64,000 nt of DNA from assembly GCA_030762895.1 (NCBI GenBank), contig CM061064.1:136631847-136695846 (forward strand), given 5' to 3'. Numbering within the stretch: the stretch's first letter is position 1; each line of letters opens with the position of its first letter. Shown here in pieces: positions 23,227 through 34,412 of the stretch. The position numbers and the translations under genes are program-made. The DNA comes from Sophora flavescens (Eukaryota > Streptophyta > Magnoliopsida > Fabales > Fabaceae). Under the pieces are notes generated by a model. It was given only the letters and a program-made list of their open reading frames with translations. It made no database searches and was not told the DNA's origin.

Positions 23227-23885
23227 TGTTGGCCGTGGCAACCATACCCAAGAGGGGGGTGAATTGGGTTTTAGATAAAAATGAAAACTTTTTTGATAAC
23301 TCAAAACCCTTTTAAACTTTAAACAGAATTTGCAGCGGATAAATAGTTATTTTCAAATTAAGGCACTTTATAAAAATAAAACATTTGAAATTAAAATGTG
23401 CTAAATAAAATGCAGAAATGTAAAGAGGATAGGGAAAGAAGATGAACACCACGATATATCCTGGTTCGACCACAGACTACCCACGTGGCCTACGTCCAGT
23501 CCCCAAGGCAATACCACCAAGGGTTTTCAATCAACTCTAATTTATAACAGGATCAACTAGAACCTTTACAATACCGAGAACACATCACAAACCAGGATAT
23601 CCTTTCCCCCAGTGATAGAGCCTCAATCCCTAGCTTATAAACAGGAGTAGCTAGAACCTTTACAACGAAGAGCACTCCTCACAGACCAGGAATATCACCT
23701 CCCCCAGTGAAAGAACCTCAACCAATAACCAATGGGATCACACCCACTAAATACTTCCAAGAGATATACCCTCTCTTGTAAGAATGGTAACCGAAAGAAG
23801 GTTTGAGTCAAACTGATTCTTACCAATAGTATGCACTCTAATTAGTGCGGATAAGACAAATTGAAGAACAAGTTACAGAAAAAAT
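23227..23885 (-). repeat. Element H 5' LTR, interrupted by D
   Basis: Starts TGTTGGCCGTGGCAACC at the PBS side. The body contains a duplicated CTAGAACCTTTACAA segment (near 23,550 and 23,650). It is cut at 23,885 by the TGTAACACCCC start of D. Confidence 0.65.
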
Positions 23886-25486
23886 GTAACACCCCGATTT
23901 TTTGTTTTCTGATAACAGTAATAAATATATAAATTAATATATTTATGACATGAGTCTTAAATGATGATTTTAGTTTAGCCAAAGTTATTTTCATGCTTTG
24001 CTTGAAAACTGGATGTTTCGGGGAGATTTTTGGTTGAAAACTCATACAGAGCTTGATCTGAGATTTCGCTGACAGTAAGAAATTACTGATCAGAAGACCT
24101 AATTTTGACTCGAGACTGAAGACATTAGTGTTTTTATAGAATTTGCAAGAATGCTAGCTATTTTTATAATTTTCAGAAAAAAATAATATTTTATTGTTTT
24201 GTGCGGGGCCAAATGTCGAGAATCGCGTGCGGGGACCTGAGACAAGGCCGAACGGAGCAGAGTCATGAATCTATATATTTTAGATGCTTGAAGTGACTAG
24301 CATTTATGGCGACGTGACGAGTATTTATGGTGATCCTATCCATGTCATAATGATTTTTATATTTTTATAAACTAATATTACTATTTTATTTACTATCTAC
24401 TTATTTACAAGTTTGCCATAAGCACCAAATGACCAAAATACCCCCCAAACTCCCTTGCTAGTCACGGCCCCCTCCACATAACCCCACACTCTTGTAAATT
24501 TTTCTCACTATCACTTGTTATCTTTCAAAAAGTCCAAGTCTTTTCTCTTAGAACACTTGAAAACTCAAGAAAACCAAGTAGATTTTGTTAAGAACTTTAC
24601 CATCTTTGATAATTCCTTCTTGCTTTAAGAGGTAACCTCACTTCATCTCATCCTTCTAAGTCTTTCTCTTCACATATATTCAGGTGTTCATGCCTTGTTC
24701 TTCATGTTTCAAGTTTGATACCCATTTCTTCTAAAATCTCTTATAAATTGTAGAAAAATCCAATGAACTTGAAACCAATTTCTATGATCTTGTAATCGTC
24801 TATATATTTGTTATCCAAGAGCATCTGTTCAACAAAAATTTCTTCCTATTCTTTCCTTACATGGCCGAACCTATATGTAGATGGGTGAGGAAAGATTTTT
24901 GTTTCAACTTTGTTTAAATGATGATTGATTCATGATCTCCAATCCATTTTGTTGTTGATTCAAGTGAATAGAAGATCAAATCATATCCTAAGCTATTTTT
25001 GTTGTTAAGGCCGAAAATCTTAACTTTGTAGCTAAGATGATTTTGATTCACTTTTGTTAAATGAACCTTGTTTATGTCTTAATCTTACTTAAGGATCATT
25101 GATCCATGAGTTGTAGAAATTTTAAAATTCCTAGCCTATAGTTCTTGAGAGGGCCGAACCCTAAGTCTCATAAGAACAAGTGTGTTTGTTTGTTTGTTGT
25201 TAATTTTGGTTGTGATTCACTTTGAAGGATCTAATCGGTAGCTGAGTTACGGAGTTGTGCTACGGGAACCAGATTCTTTGTGGAAGCCTGACTTGAAACT
25301 TCAACTGGTAAGAGGAGTGTACCTGAGGAGTTTCATTGAGATACCTATGTGCTATCAAGTTGTCTGTATAATATGTGGTGTTTAGTCATTTTAAATTGTT
25401 TACTGCTTTGGTTATTACTTGAGTTAATTATCTGATGTGTTGTGATGATTTGCTTATATGATTGTAAGTTGTTTATAATTGTATTT
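23886..25486 (+). repeat. Element D: gypsy-type LTR, segment 1
   Basis: Begins TGTAACACCCCGATTTTTTG, the same kind of start as the reverse complement of element S, with scattered matches (GAAAACT, CGCTGACAGTAAG, GACATTAGTG). It contains no coding region. Element C interrupts it at the TATTT duplication 25482-25486. Confidence 0.65.
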
Positions 25487-27105
25487 TGATGAGTGTGATT
25501 TCACCTCATCTTTGTCTATCATTTTGCATGCATTTTTCATGTAGTTTAGGCATTTTTAATTAGATTTTAGGTTAATTTTCCTTTGGAACGGGTAAGGCGG
25601 TTTTCGTGTGTTGTTTTGCAGATATCAAGGGTGAAATGCTCAAGATCAACCATGATGGAGTTTGGATGAAGATAGGGCTTTAAAAGTGCAGAAAATGAGC
25701 CAAACAGAGTCTATCACGGCCTAGCCGTGATGCCCATCACGGCCATGATCGAGCAAAACTGAAAAGGAACAAAGGCTGAAGTCAGAGTCTGTCACGGCCT
25801 GGCCGTGATGGCCATCATGGCCGTGACCCAAAACCACCACAAGTCAGAGCCCATCACGGCCACAGCCGTGATTCAGAACACGGCCATGAAAAGAGGGCTC
25901 GCGACGCGAGCTTGGACTCGCCACGCGAGAGACTGAATTTTCCAGAAGAGCCGGGAGAGACCGTCACGGCGGGGAGGGGGGGGGTGGCATCACGGCCGTG
26001 ACGCGCATTACTTGGACCTGAAGAAACCGAAATAGATCAGATTTTGAGTTGGTTTGGGACTCTAACTTCCCAATTTCTATAAATATGGACCAGGCAGATG
26101 CAGAAGGAGGATTCATGAGGAGGATTCATCATCCATAACAACTAGGACTCTAGGCATAGATCTCTCTTCTCCTCTCCTCTCCTCTTCTCTGATTTTTGTA
26201 TTTTCTATTATGTTGTCAACCCAGCTTGTCATCTCCATGGCAAGACTGGAGTAGTAGTTTGTTTCTAGGGAATGGGGCTCTGCCCGAGTTTTGTAAATGT
26301 TGTTGATTTGATGTAAAATCGTTGTTGATTTCGTTATTGTTTTAGATCTGATTTCTAGTGTGTTAATCACTCATAAATTCGGCAACCGCTTGTTTGCGTG
26401 ACGTAGACGTTCTAAGGAGGAACCTAGCGGTGAACTTAGGATTTCTAGTGTGTTTCACTCATAAAGTCCGGCGGCCTCTGGGTTTGTGAGATGTGGATGA
26501 TCTAAGGAGGAACCTAGCGGTGAACTTAGGTTTATTTGCATGACTTAGACATTTTAAGGAGGAACCTAGCGGTGAACTTAGGTGTCGGACCTATAGAAGT
26601 CAGACTTGGGACTGAAATCACGAGAGTTAGAAGCCGTCCCTCGAGGAGCAACGAGTTGTCACGGAACGCAAAGGGTCCAATCTGGGATCGACTACCACGA
26701 GAGTAGGGGTCGGGTCAATTGGGCACGGCTTTTGTAACCCGAGAGGGAGCTTAAGCTATCAGAGGATAAACTCGCCTTCAAGGCAATTTCGGTAATCAAC
26801 AAAGGTAAATCAGATTAGCAACATAAACAGCCTCAAAGGTAACCCAAATCCCTAGGAATCCGTTTAGATCAAAACCCCAAAAACATTTGTTTTCTGTTTT
26901 AATTGATTCTGTTTGTTTATCTCTAAATTCAAACCTTTTTCAAAACCCTCTAAAAAGTCCAGATCTAATCGATTCGAAAACCGATTGCGATTCGGGAACA
27001 CAGTCTCTGTGGGTTCGATATCTTTTATTACTTGACGGCAGTCCGGTACACTTGCCGGAATCGCACGAGCGTCGTCGCGCGTCGACTTACGCCACACACA
27101 CATCA
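25487..27105 (+). repeat. Element C 5' LTR
   Basis: TGATGAGTGTGATTTC...ACATCA. A TATAAATA box is at 26078-26085 with CCAAT just upstream. Three copies of AAGGAGGAACCTAGCGGTGA lie between 26,411 and 26,582. The palindrome modules are at 25714-25893, and a disrupted one at about 25,964-26,001 is replaced by a G-run. Confidence 0.9.
25714..26001. repeat. Double-palindrome modules in C 5' LTR
   Basis: Modules of a TCACGGCCTAGCCGTGA-type palindrome (17-18 bp), a 6-nt spacer and a TCACGGCCGTGA-type palindrome (12 bp): 25714-25748, 25792-25826 and about 25,854-25,889. The fourth (from 25,964) keeps only its ends around a GGGGAGGGGGGGGG run. Confidence 0.85.
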
Positions 27106-27264
27106 AGCTTTTGGCACCGTTGCCGGGGACTGTGCCTTTTCGAATTTCAATTAGTTTTTAAATTGATTTTTCTGGACCCTTTTCTTTTTATTTGATTTTT
27201 ATTTCTGAAATTTAAAAAAAAAAAAATCAAAAATTTCTTTTCCTTCTATTGCATCCATCTCTCT

Positions 27265-29211
27265 GTGTGTTATATGCAAAGATCCCTAAGTCTTGGGAGC
27301 CTTAGTGAGATTGATCCGGAGATCGAGAGGACCTTCCACAGACGTAGAAGACTACAAAGAGAGGGAGAAAGGTTGAGTCCCGTTCCACTCATGGCGAATC
27401 AACCGGATACAAAACCTTTGAAGGACTACGCAGCCCCAAATGCGAGAGGCTTGCGAACTGGGATTGCAAGGCCAGAGATTGAGGCGGAAAACTACACTAT
27501 TCCGCCCATGCTAATCAACATGATTAGGCAACATCAGTTCGGAGGATTGCCTTCGGAGGACCCAACCGATCACATAGAGACATTCTTAGAGTTCACCGAT
27601 GCAATCAGGATTAATGGAGCCTCAGTCGATGTTGTACATTTGAGACTGTTCCCCTCATCTCTCACTGGAAAGGCGAAGGCCTGGCTAAAGCAAATTCCCG
27701 CTAACACCCTGACTACTTGGGACCAACTGGAGCAGGCGTTCTTGGAGAAATTCTTCCCTCCATCCAAGACGGCCTACATAAGAACCCAGATCACCGGCTT
27801 CTTCCAGAAAGACAGAGAATCATTATCGGAAGCTTGGGATCGATACAAGGGACTGCTGGAGTCGTGCCCACATCACGGACTCGAGAGGTGGTTAATAGTG
27901 CACACCTTCTATAACGGATTGGATTACTCTTCGAAGGTGTCACTAGATTCTGCAGCCGGTGGAGCGTTTATGAATAGGCCTCTCACTGAGGCATTCAACA
28001 TCATTGAGAATGTTGCCACCAACTACCACCAATGGGGATCCGAAAGAGGTAATAACCCGAACAAGATTTCGGGGGGTAAGTTTGAAGTAAGTAGCATTGA
28101 TCTGATTATGTCTAAATTTGACTCACTAAATAAACGATTAGATAAGATTGAAAGAGCTAATGTGAGTGCATTAGGTGCTACTAACCTTGTTTGTGAGATT
28201 TGTGGAATGCAGGGACATGACATGATGGAATGCCCACGTGGTATCGCTCATGGATCCGGTGCTTCGGGTGAGCAAGTGAACTCTTGTCACAACTTCTATG
28301 ATACGAACCCGAAGCTGCCCAACTATGCTCCCCCAAATCCCTACAACCAAAGAAGGAACAACCCTTACCTCTCCTACGGCAACTACAGCAACACGCTCAA
28401 CCATGAGTTCCAAGAGGGTCAAGGTAATAAGAGAGCAGCACCGGGGTATCCTCAGGTTCAAAAATCTAAGCTCGAGTCTCTCATGGAAAACTTTGTTGCC
28501 ACTCAAGCTCAGCAGAATGAGGCAATAAAGGAGCTAGCATCTAAGGTAGACAACTTAGCAACTCATAACAAGATGCTAGAAACACAAATTGCCCAACAAG
28601 CCAGCACGTACTCGAGACCTAAGGGTACATTCCCGGGGCAACCCGAAGCAAATCCCAATGAGCATTGCAATGTCATACACTTGAGGGATGATAAGCTTGG
28701 GGTGGGGGTAGCTGAAATGGAGGTGGAACCGGAAGAGGACACGAGCGAGAAAGAAGAGCCAGAACCGAAGTATGTCCCTCCACCACCGTACCAACCCCCG
28801 GTACCTTTCCCACAAAGGTTGGTCAGGAAAAAGCAAGTAGATGTAGAGATTAAAATGCCTACTAAACTGAAAGACCCAGGTAGTTTCTCCATCTCTTGCT
28901 CTATCGAACAGGTGCAAATAGACCCAGCCTTATGTGACTTAGGGGCTAGCACGAGCTTGATGTCCCTCACTATCATGGAAAGGTTGGGAAGCAAAGAGTT
29001 GAGACCATTCAAATTCCCCTTACAATTTGCGGATGGCTCAACTAGGACTCCTCTAGGCATACTAGAGAATGTTCTTGTAAAGGTAGGGAAATTCTTTATC
29101 CCTACCGACTTCCTGGTATTGGATATGAAAGGGAATTCTAAATTCCCCATCATTTTAGGAAGGCCATTCTTGGCAAATCATTGGAGCAGTAATAGACGTA
29201 AGGAATGGTAA
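27265..29211 (+). CDS. Element C Gag-protease (Athila-like)
   Basis: 649 codons including the stop. An N-terminal region (MANQPDTKPLKDYAAPNARG from about residue 46, perhaps the true start) leads to the Retrotrans_gag capsid core: LRLFPSSLTGKAKAWLKQIP, then FLEKFFPPSKT and LDSAAGGAFMN. A CCHC-like knuckle CEICGMQGHDMMEC follows, then a coiled Gln-rich stretch, a Pro/Glu-rich linker, and the aspartic protease core CDLGASTSLM with ILGRPFLA. DLGAS instead of DSG/DTG is normal for this lineage. Right after GRPFLA the frame shifts by one inserted base (about 29,174) and ends at HWSSNRRKEW; the expected continuation is visible in another frame to about 29,295. Gag would build particles and the protease would process them. 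It could still supply Gag, but no RT follows. Confidence 0.85.
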   Translation: MCYMQRSLSLGSLSEIDPEIERTFHRRRRLQREGERLSPVPLMANQPDTKPLKDYAAPNARGLRTGIARPEIEAENYTIPPMLINMIRQHQFGGLPSEDPTDHIETFLEFTDAIRINGASVDVVHLRLFPSSLTGKAKAWLKQIPANTLTTWDQLEQAFLEKFFPPSKTAYIRTQITGFFQKDRESLSEAWDRYKGLLESCPHHGLERWLIVHTFYNGLDYSSKVSLDSAAGGAFMNRPLTEAFNIIENVATNYHQWGSERGNNPNKISGGKFEVSSIDLIMSKFDSLNKRLDKIERANVSALGATNLVCEICGMQGHDMMECPRGIAHGSGASGEQVNSCHNFYDTNPKLPNYAPPNPYNQRRNNPYLSYGNYSNTLNHEFQEGQGNKRAAPGYPQVQKSKLESLMENFVATQAQQNEAIKELASKVDNLATHNKMLETQIAQQASTYSRPKGTFPGQPEANPNEHCNVIHLRDDKLGVGVAEMEVEPEEDTSEKEEPEPKYVPPPPYQPPVPFPQRLVRKKQVDVEIKMPTKLKDPGSFSISCSIEQVQIDPALCDLGASTSLMSLTIMERLGSKELRPFKFPLQFADGSTRTPLGILENVLVKVGKFFIPTDFLVLDMKGNSKFPIILGRPFLANHWSSNRRKEW

Positions 29212-31417
29212 ACTCTCTCTAAATGTAGAGGAAGGTAGGGTAAATTTTCAGTTGACTAAGTCTTGTAACAACCCTCCTTTTGAGAGCCATGTGTGAAGAA
29301 TTGATGTAACGTCTCCAGTGGTAAAAGAGGAACTCAACATGGAAGCAACTCCGAAGATATGCATGGCTGATGATGCACCCAGAGGTGACGAAGTTGGAGT
29401 TGCTGTCCATGCGGAAACAAAACTTCCGCCGGGAGGAAGGAAGGCTAGGAAGCTCCAAGAGAAAAGAGCGAAGCGGAAGCATTATTGGCCGTATGAGCAA
29501 AAACGGCTTTTTGAAGGAGTTCCTTGGAAGAGAAGTGTTCCTGCACTTCTACGCCCAGCCGACCCCGGTTGATTTAAGGAAGTATGGTCAAGCTCAAGAC
29601 CATAAATAAGCGCTTCTTGGGAGGCAACCCAAGTTTTCTTTCCCTTTTTCCTTTTGTTTTTGATTTAACCTCTTGAATAATTTGAGAAGATCAAGAGGCA
29701 AAAAAAAAAATATCATTAATAGGTTTGTCTAGTGTTTTCAGGTTGAGAAAGGGAAGAAGAGCATAAAAAAAAAAAAAAGTCAGAGGCCATCACGCCCTGG
29801 CCGTGACAGTGGTCACGGCCGTGATGAACTAATACAAGAACAGAAAGGAACACGGCCTAGCCGTGACAACCATCACGGGCGTGATGAGTAGGATGCCAAG
29901 ATCAGAGAGCATCACGGCCTAGCCGTGATGTAGATCACGGCCGTGACAGGGCAACTCCTGAGGACCAGAAACGATCACGGCCTGCCCGTGATGAGCCTCA
30001 CGGCCGTGATACTATTTCCACCCAAGTTTTGACTGGAATGTGAGCCAACACCCGCTACCGATTCGGTAAGTTGTTCCATTTTTCTCCTCTCTCCGACTTG
30101 ATTATTTACATTGGAGACAATGTAAGTAATCAAGCTTGGGGTAGGGGTATTTATTTTTGCATTTGCATTGTTGCATTCATATTGCATTCACATAGGCATA
30201 GATTGGTATGATCACATTCTCTAGATTGCCCCTCACTTAGAATATGCATCCAATTGTGAGAACTTAGTGCCAAGTGAATTGAGATAGTGAATTTTTTGAA
30301 CCCAATTTTTTATTCTTGTGATATGGCTAAAAATAAAAATTCTTGAGATAGTCATTTGATAGTTGATAATTAGCATGTGGTTCCTTAGACTTGTGTACCT
30401 CACAGATTTTTGAACTACTAAATGTAAGATTTTGAGCCAAAAAGGGGGTATCCACTAAATCTACCCCATTTCTTGTGATAGAGTGTTGTAATTCCTCTTG
30501 GACTGTATTTTCTAGAACTTGACTTGAAGTCATTTCGAAACTTAAAAATTTTTGAAAACATTTTTGGAAATGATTGAGGCACTAGGTATTTTTCCGGCCT
30601 CCCGAGCTTTGAATGTTTAAATGCTACCCATTAGTTGCCCAATTTTGAGCCTAAAAGAAAAAAATACTTTTCTTGGTACCATGAAATGTTTTGATGAATA
30701 ATGCTTTGTGTGGCACCTTTTAAAGTATTACCAAAAGGGTAATTGGTAGTTGGAAAAAGTATGGGATGAAAAAAAGCTAGAAAGTAATTTCTCTTGAGCT
30801 ATGAATCTCCCCTTCTCCAAACAAATAAAAATGAAATAAAAATGAAATTTGGAGAAGGGGATGACAAAGAAAGTGAGAAATGAAAAGAAAAGAAAGAAAA
30901 AAAAATATAGAAAGAAGAAAGGTGGAAAAGTAAACCAAAGCCCAAAAAAGGGGTATTTTAGAAGGTGTCATGCTTTGCAATGTTTGATGATTTGTCTAGC
31001 CTTCTTGAAATTCCCTTTCCTTGATTTTCCCACCTAACAATAAATCCCAATGGCCACATTACAACCAAAGGAAAAGACCTCTTGATTCTTAAGTGTTTTC
31101 ATAAATAAAGTAGAGATTCGGTTAATAGTCAAGCCTATGGTAGAATACTTTCCTTGAGGAAATTGAGTGAATTGTCAATAAACCCTAAAACACTTGAGTG
31201 GGGTGAGACGAGTGCCCGAGTCAGTGAGAATATGAATTTGATGAACCTAAGCTTCTAATTGGACTAGAAATTGATTGTCTCTTAAGTGCTTATTGAATAT
31301 GCCTGTCACTTGGATTAGTTGCTAGGGTTCTGGGTTCACTATCCACGCTTTGATTGATTTATCTTATGGCCTGAGTAATTGCTTGAGGACAAGCAAAGTT
31401 TTAAGCTTGGGGTGATT
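29212..31417 (+). other. Element C 3' untranslated interior
   Basis: About 2.2 kb without domains. It holds the remainder of the protease frame (to about 29,295), the TTGGGAGGCAACCCAAG inverted repeat, four double-palindrome modules (29,790-30,009), GA/AAAG-rich sequence near 30,850-30,930 and the polypurine tract. In autonomous relatives RT and integrase would lie here. Confidence 0.7.
29790..30009. repeat. Four double-palindrome modules in C interior
   Basis: Modules at 29790-29824, 29850-29884, 29912-29946 and 29975-30009. Each is a 17-bp palindrome (TCACGGCCTAGCCGTGA type), exactly 6 nt, then a 12-bp palindrome (TCACGGCCGTGA type), with 25-28 nt between modules. Confidence 0.9.
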
Positions 31418-33048
31418 TGATGAGTGTGATTTCACCTCATCTTTGTCTATCATTTTGCATGCATTTTTCATGTAGTTTAGGCATTTTTAATTAGATTTTA
31501 GGTTAATTTTCCTTTGGAACGGGTAAGGCGGTTTTCGTGTGTTGTTTTGCAGATATCAAGGGTGAAATGCTCAAGATCAACCATGATGGAGTTTGGATGA
31601 AGATAGGGCTTTAAAAGTGCAGAAAATGAGCCAAACAGAGTCTATCACGGCCTAGCCGTGATGCCCATCACGGCCATGATCGAGCAAAACTGAAAAGGAA
31701 CAAAGGCTGAAGTCAGAGTCTGTCACGGCCTGGCCGTGATGGCCATCACGGCCGTGACCCAAAACCACCACAAGTTAGAGCCCATCACGGCCACAGCCGT
31801 GATTCAGAACACAGCCATGAAAAGAGGGCTCGCGACGCGAGCTTGGACTCGCCACGCGAGAGACTGAATTTTCCAGAAGAGCCAGAAACAGAGACCGTCA
31901 CGGCCTGGCCGTGATGACCGTCATGGCCTGGCCGTGATGGCCATCACGGCCGTGACGCGCATTACTTGGACCTGAAGAAACCGAAATAGATCAGATTTTG
32001 AGTTGGTTTGGGACTCTAACTTCCCAATTTCTATAAATATGGACCAGGCAGATGCAGAAGGAGGATTCATGAGGAGGATTCATCATCCATAACAACTAGG
32101 ACTCTAGGCATAGATCTCTCTTCTCCTCTCCTCTTCTCTTCTCTGATTTTTGTATTTTCTATTATGTTGTCAACCCAGCTTGTCATCTCCATGGCAAGAC
32201 TGGAGTAGTAGTTTGTTTCTAGGGATTAGGGCTCTGCCCGAGTTTTGTAAATGTTGTTGATTTGATCGTTGTTGATTTCGTTATTGTTTTAGATCTAATT
32301 TCTAGTGTGTTAATCACTCATAAATTTCGGCAACTGTTTATTTGCGTGACGTAGACGTTCTAAGGAGGAACCTAGCGGTGAACTTAGGATTTCTAGTGTG
32401 TTTCACTCGTAAAGTCCGGCGGCCGCTTGTTTGTGAGATGTGGATGATCTAAGGAGGAACCTAGCGGTGAACTTAGGTTTATTTGCATGACTTAGACATT
32501 TTAAGGAGGAACCTAGCGATGAACTTAGGTGTCGGACCTATAGAAGTCAGACTTGGGACTGAAATCATGAGAGTTAGAAGCCGTCCCTCGAGGAGCAACG
32601 AGTTGTCACGAAGCGCAAAGGGTCTAATCTGGGATCGACTACCACGAGAGTAGGGGTCGGGTCAATTGGGCACGGCTTTTGTAACCCGAGAGGGAGCTTA
32701 AGCTATTAGAGGATAAACTCGCCTTCATGGCAATTTCGGTAATCAACAAAGGTAAATCAGATTAGTAACATAAACAGCCTCAAAGGTAACCCAAATCCCT
32801 AGGAATCCATTTAGATCAAAACCCCAAAAACATTTGTTTTCTATTTTAATTGATTCTGTTTGTTTATCTCTCAATTCAAACCTCTTTCAAAACCTTCTAA
32901 AAAGTCCAGATCTAATCGATTCGAAAACCGATTGCGATTCGAGAACACAGTCTCTGTGGGTTCGATATCTTTTATTACTTGACGGCAATCCGGTACACTT
33001 GCCGGAATCGCACGAGCGTCGTCGCGCGTCGACGAACGCCACACATCA
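31418..33048 (+). repeat. Element C 3' LTR
   Basis: Same sequence as 25487-27105 apart from scattered substitutions and indels; TATAAATA at 32032-32039. Palindrome modules at 31645-31679, 31723-31757 and 31785-31820, plus an extended 17-6-17-6-12 series at 31898-31955 that is intact here. Confidence 0.9.
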
Positions 33049-33053
33049 TATTT

Positions 33054-34335
33054 GTGATACATGCTATATCTATGAAAGTATGCCATGTCCGTATCATGTG
33101 ATATATCTGATATTGATTGATGGAGTGTGAAACCTGATAGTGGTCAGAGTTTAATTAATTCAAAAGATTAAAAGATTGTTAAGCTTACACAAATAATCTA
33201 AGTGATTTAATAGTGTAAAAGTGGAAAAATAATATTTTATCGATTTTTCGGCAATTATTGAGCCAATGAGTGTCAGAGAGGGCGTAACCGTGAAAATATT
33301 TCACAGGTACTAGCTTTAGCAAAATATATTTCACAATAATGGAAAATGATATTTGGAATAATAAAGTGACAAAAATAATTTAATTAGAATTTTAAATAAA
33401 TTTTTTCAATTAAAAAGTCATTTTTGGTAATTTTATGAAGAAAATGAGAAAAATATTCTAGTTATTTTTGAATTGAATTAAGAAAAGGTTATTAGAAAAT
33501 TGATATTATTTTCTTCAAATAAATATTTTCAAGTGTGAAATTACTTTAGAAAAGGGAAATATTTATTCTTGACTCAAACGTATTTGAAATGATTTATAAA
33601 ATGATTTTAACGGAAATGAATTTCGGAAAAAGGGATTTTTCAGTTAAAATGATTCCGTTAAACTTGGATAAGTTTTTGGAGATTTTGTTTTGAATTTGTT
33701 ATTTCACTGAGCGAAATGTTTTAAAGAAGACAAGCGAACCTAGTTACCGAGACGTCGAGTTTCTAGGGTTCTATTTGACATAAGGATCTGGGATCCGTGT
33801 CATTGGACATGAGTGTCCTGTAAAATCGTGGACTGTGTGTCCCATAAATTGATGTGGTTAAGCCTTGTCTTCCATATCCACGAACCTTTGACTGGTACAT
33901 CAGTGTAAAGGTTTTGCGACTGAGCACTCGAACTAGTATGTCATGTGTTGAACTTGAGCACGTGAACTCATATGTTCTGTGTATGCCTAAAGTTTTAAGT
34001 CTTGATAATGAAATTAAGCATGGTCATGTGCTTGAAGCCTCGACAATGAAATAGTTATGCGACAAAGAAAAGTATCGAGAACAAAAGTATTTCTCATGCA
34101 TATTCCTGGCAGACGCGTCATATTACAAGTTTGGAGATCATTGAATCATATATTCTGATCAATGTATCTAATAGTATAAAGCCTATTAACCGTGATAACC
34201 ATTGTGCCATAAGTGACGGACAATGCGTGGACAAATGTTTCCCGTTTATCGTGATGACAATTGAGTCCTAAGTTGGCTAAGGTGGCATATATTACGTAAA
34301 ACAACTACTGGTGGTGCTCTGGGTATTCCAATTAG
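33054..34335 (+). repeat. Element D: gypsy-type LTR, segment 2 (right end not found)
   Basis: Continues D after element C. Words such as TTTCACTGAGCGAAA, GTGGACTGTGTGTCC and TGAGCACTCG match the reverse complement of element S at 18,140-17,820, confirming the relationship. The homology fades near 34,335 with no GTTACA end, so D seems truncated where element J begins. Confidence 0.55.
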
Positions 34336-34412
34336 TTGAAATCTGATGGAAATTGAATTCTTTTCGTTGTGAATAGCCCATTTAAAACACCTGATCAGCA
34401 TAAACGAAAAAC

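Larger units (their letters stand above)
21615..23885 (-). mobile_element. Element H: sirevirus-like copia remnant (partial 5' LTR, PBS, gag)
   Basis: On the minus strand an LTR edge (23227, TGTTGGCCGTGGC on the plus strand) is followed by a primer-binding site GTGGTATCAAAGCTTTG and then decayed gag. H is the host of two insertions: gypsy A cuts its gag side at 21614, and gypsy D cuts its LTR at 23886. It is therefore the oldest recognisable layer of this pile. Pol and the 3' end are not seen. Confidence 0.7.
25487..33048 (+). mobile_element. Element C: Athila-like Ty3/gypsy, gag-protease only, full length with TSD
   Basis: Two LTRs (1619 and 1631 bp) bound 4.3 kb of interior, flanked by a perfect duplication TATTT (25482-25486, 33049-33053). 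The primer-binding site TTGGCACCGTTGCCGGGGAC (27111-27130) matches the Asp-tRNA type used by Athila/Tat lineages, with one change. The polypurine tract is TAAGCTTGGGGTGATT before 31418. The only long ORF encodes Gag plus protease; RT, RNase H and integrase are absent, and instead there are 2.2 kb of untranslated DNA including a TTGGGAGGCAACCCAAG hairpin (about 29,616-29,632). The LTRs look about 98% identical by eye outside one array, so the insertion is recent and must have used enzymes in trans. Confidence 0.9.

Noticed and set aside
26864..27195. Open frames in the element C LTR (also 32,834-33,130)
   Set aside because: They fall in the LTR on both strands and are duplicated only because the LTR is. 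No domain is recognisable.
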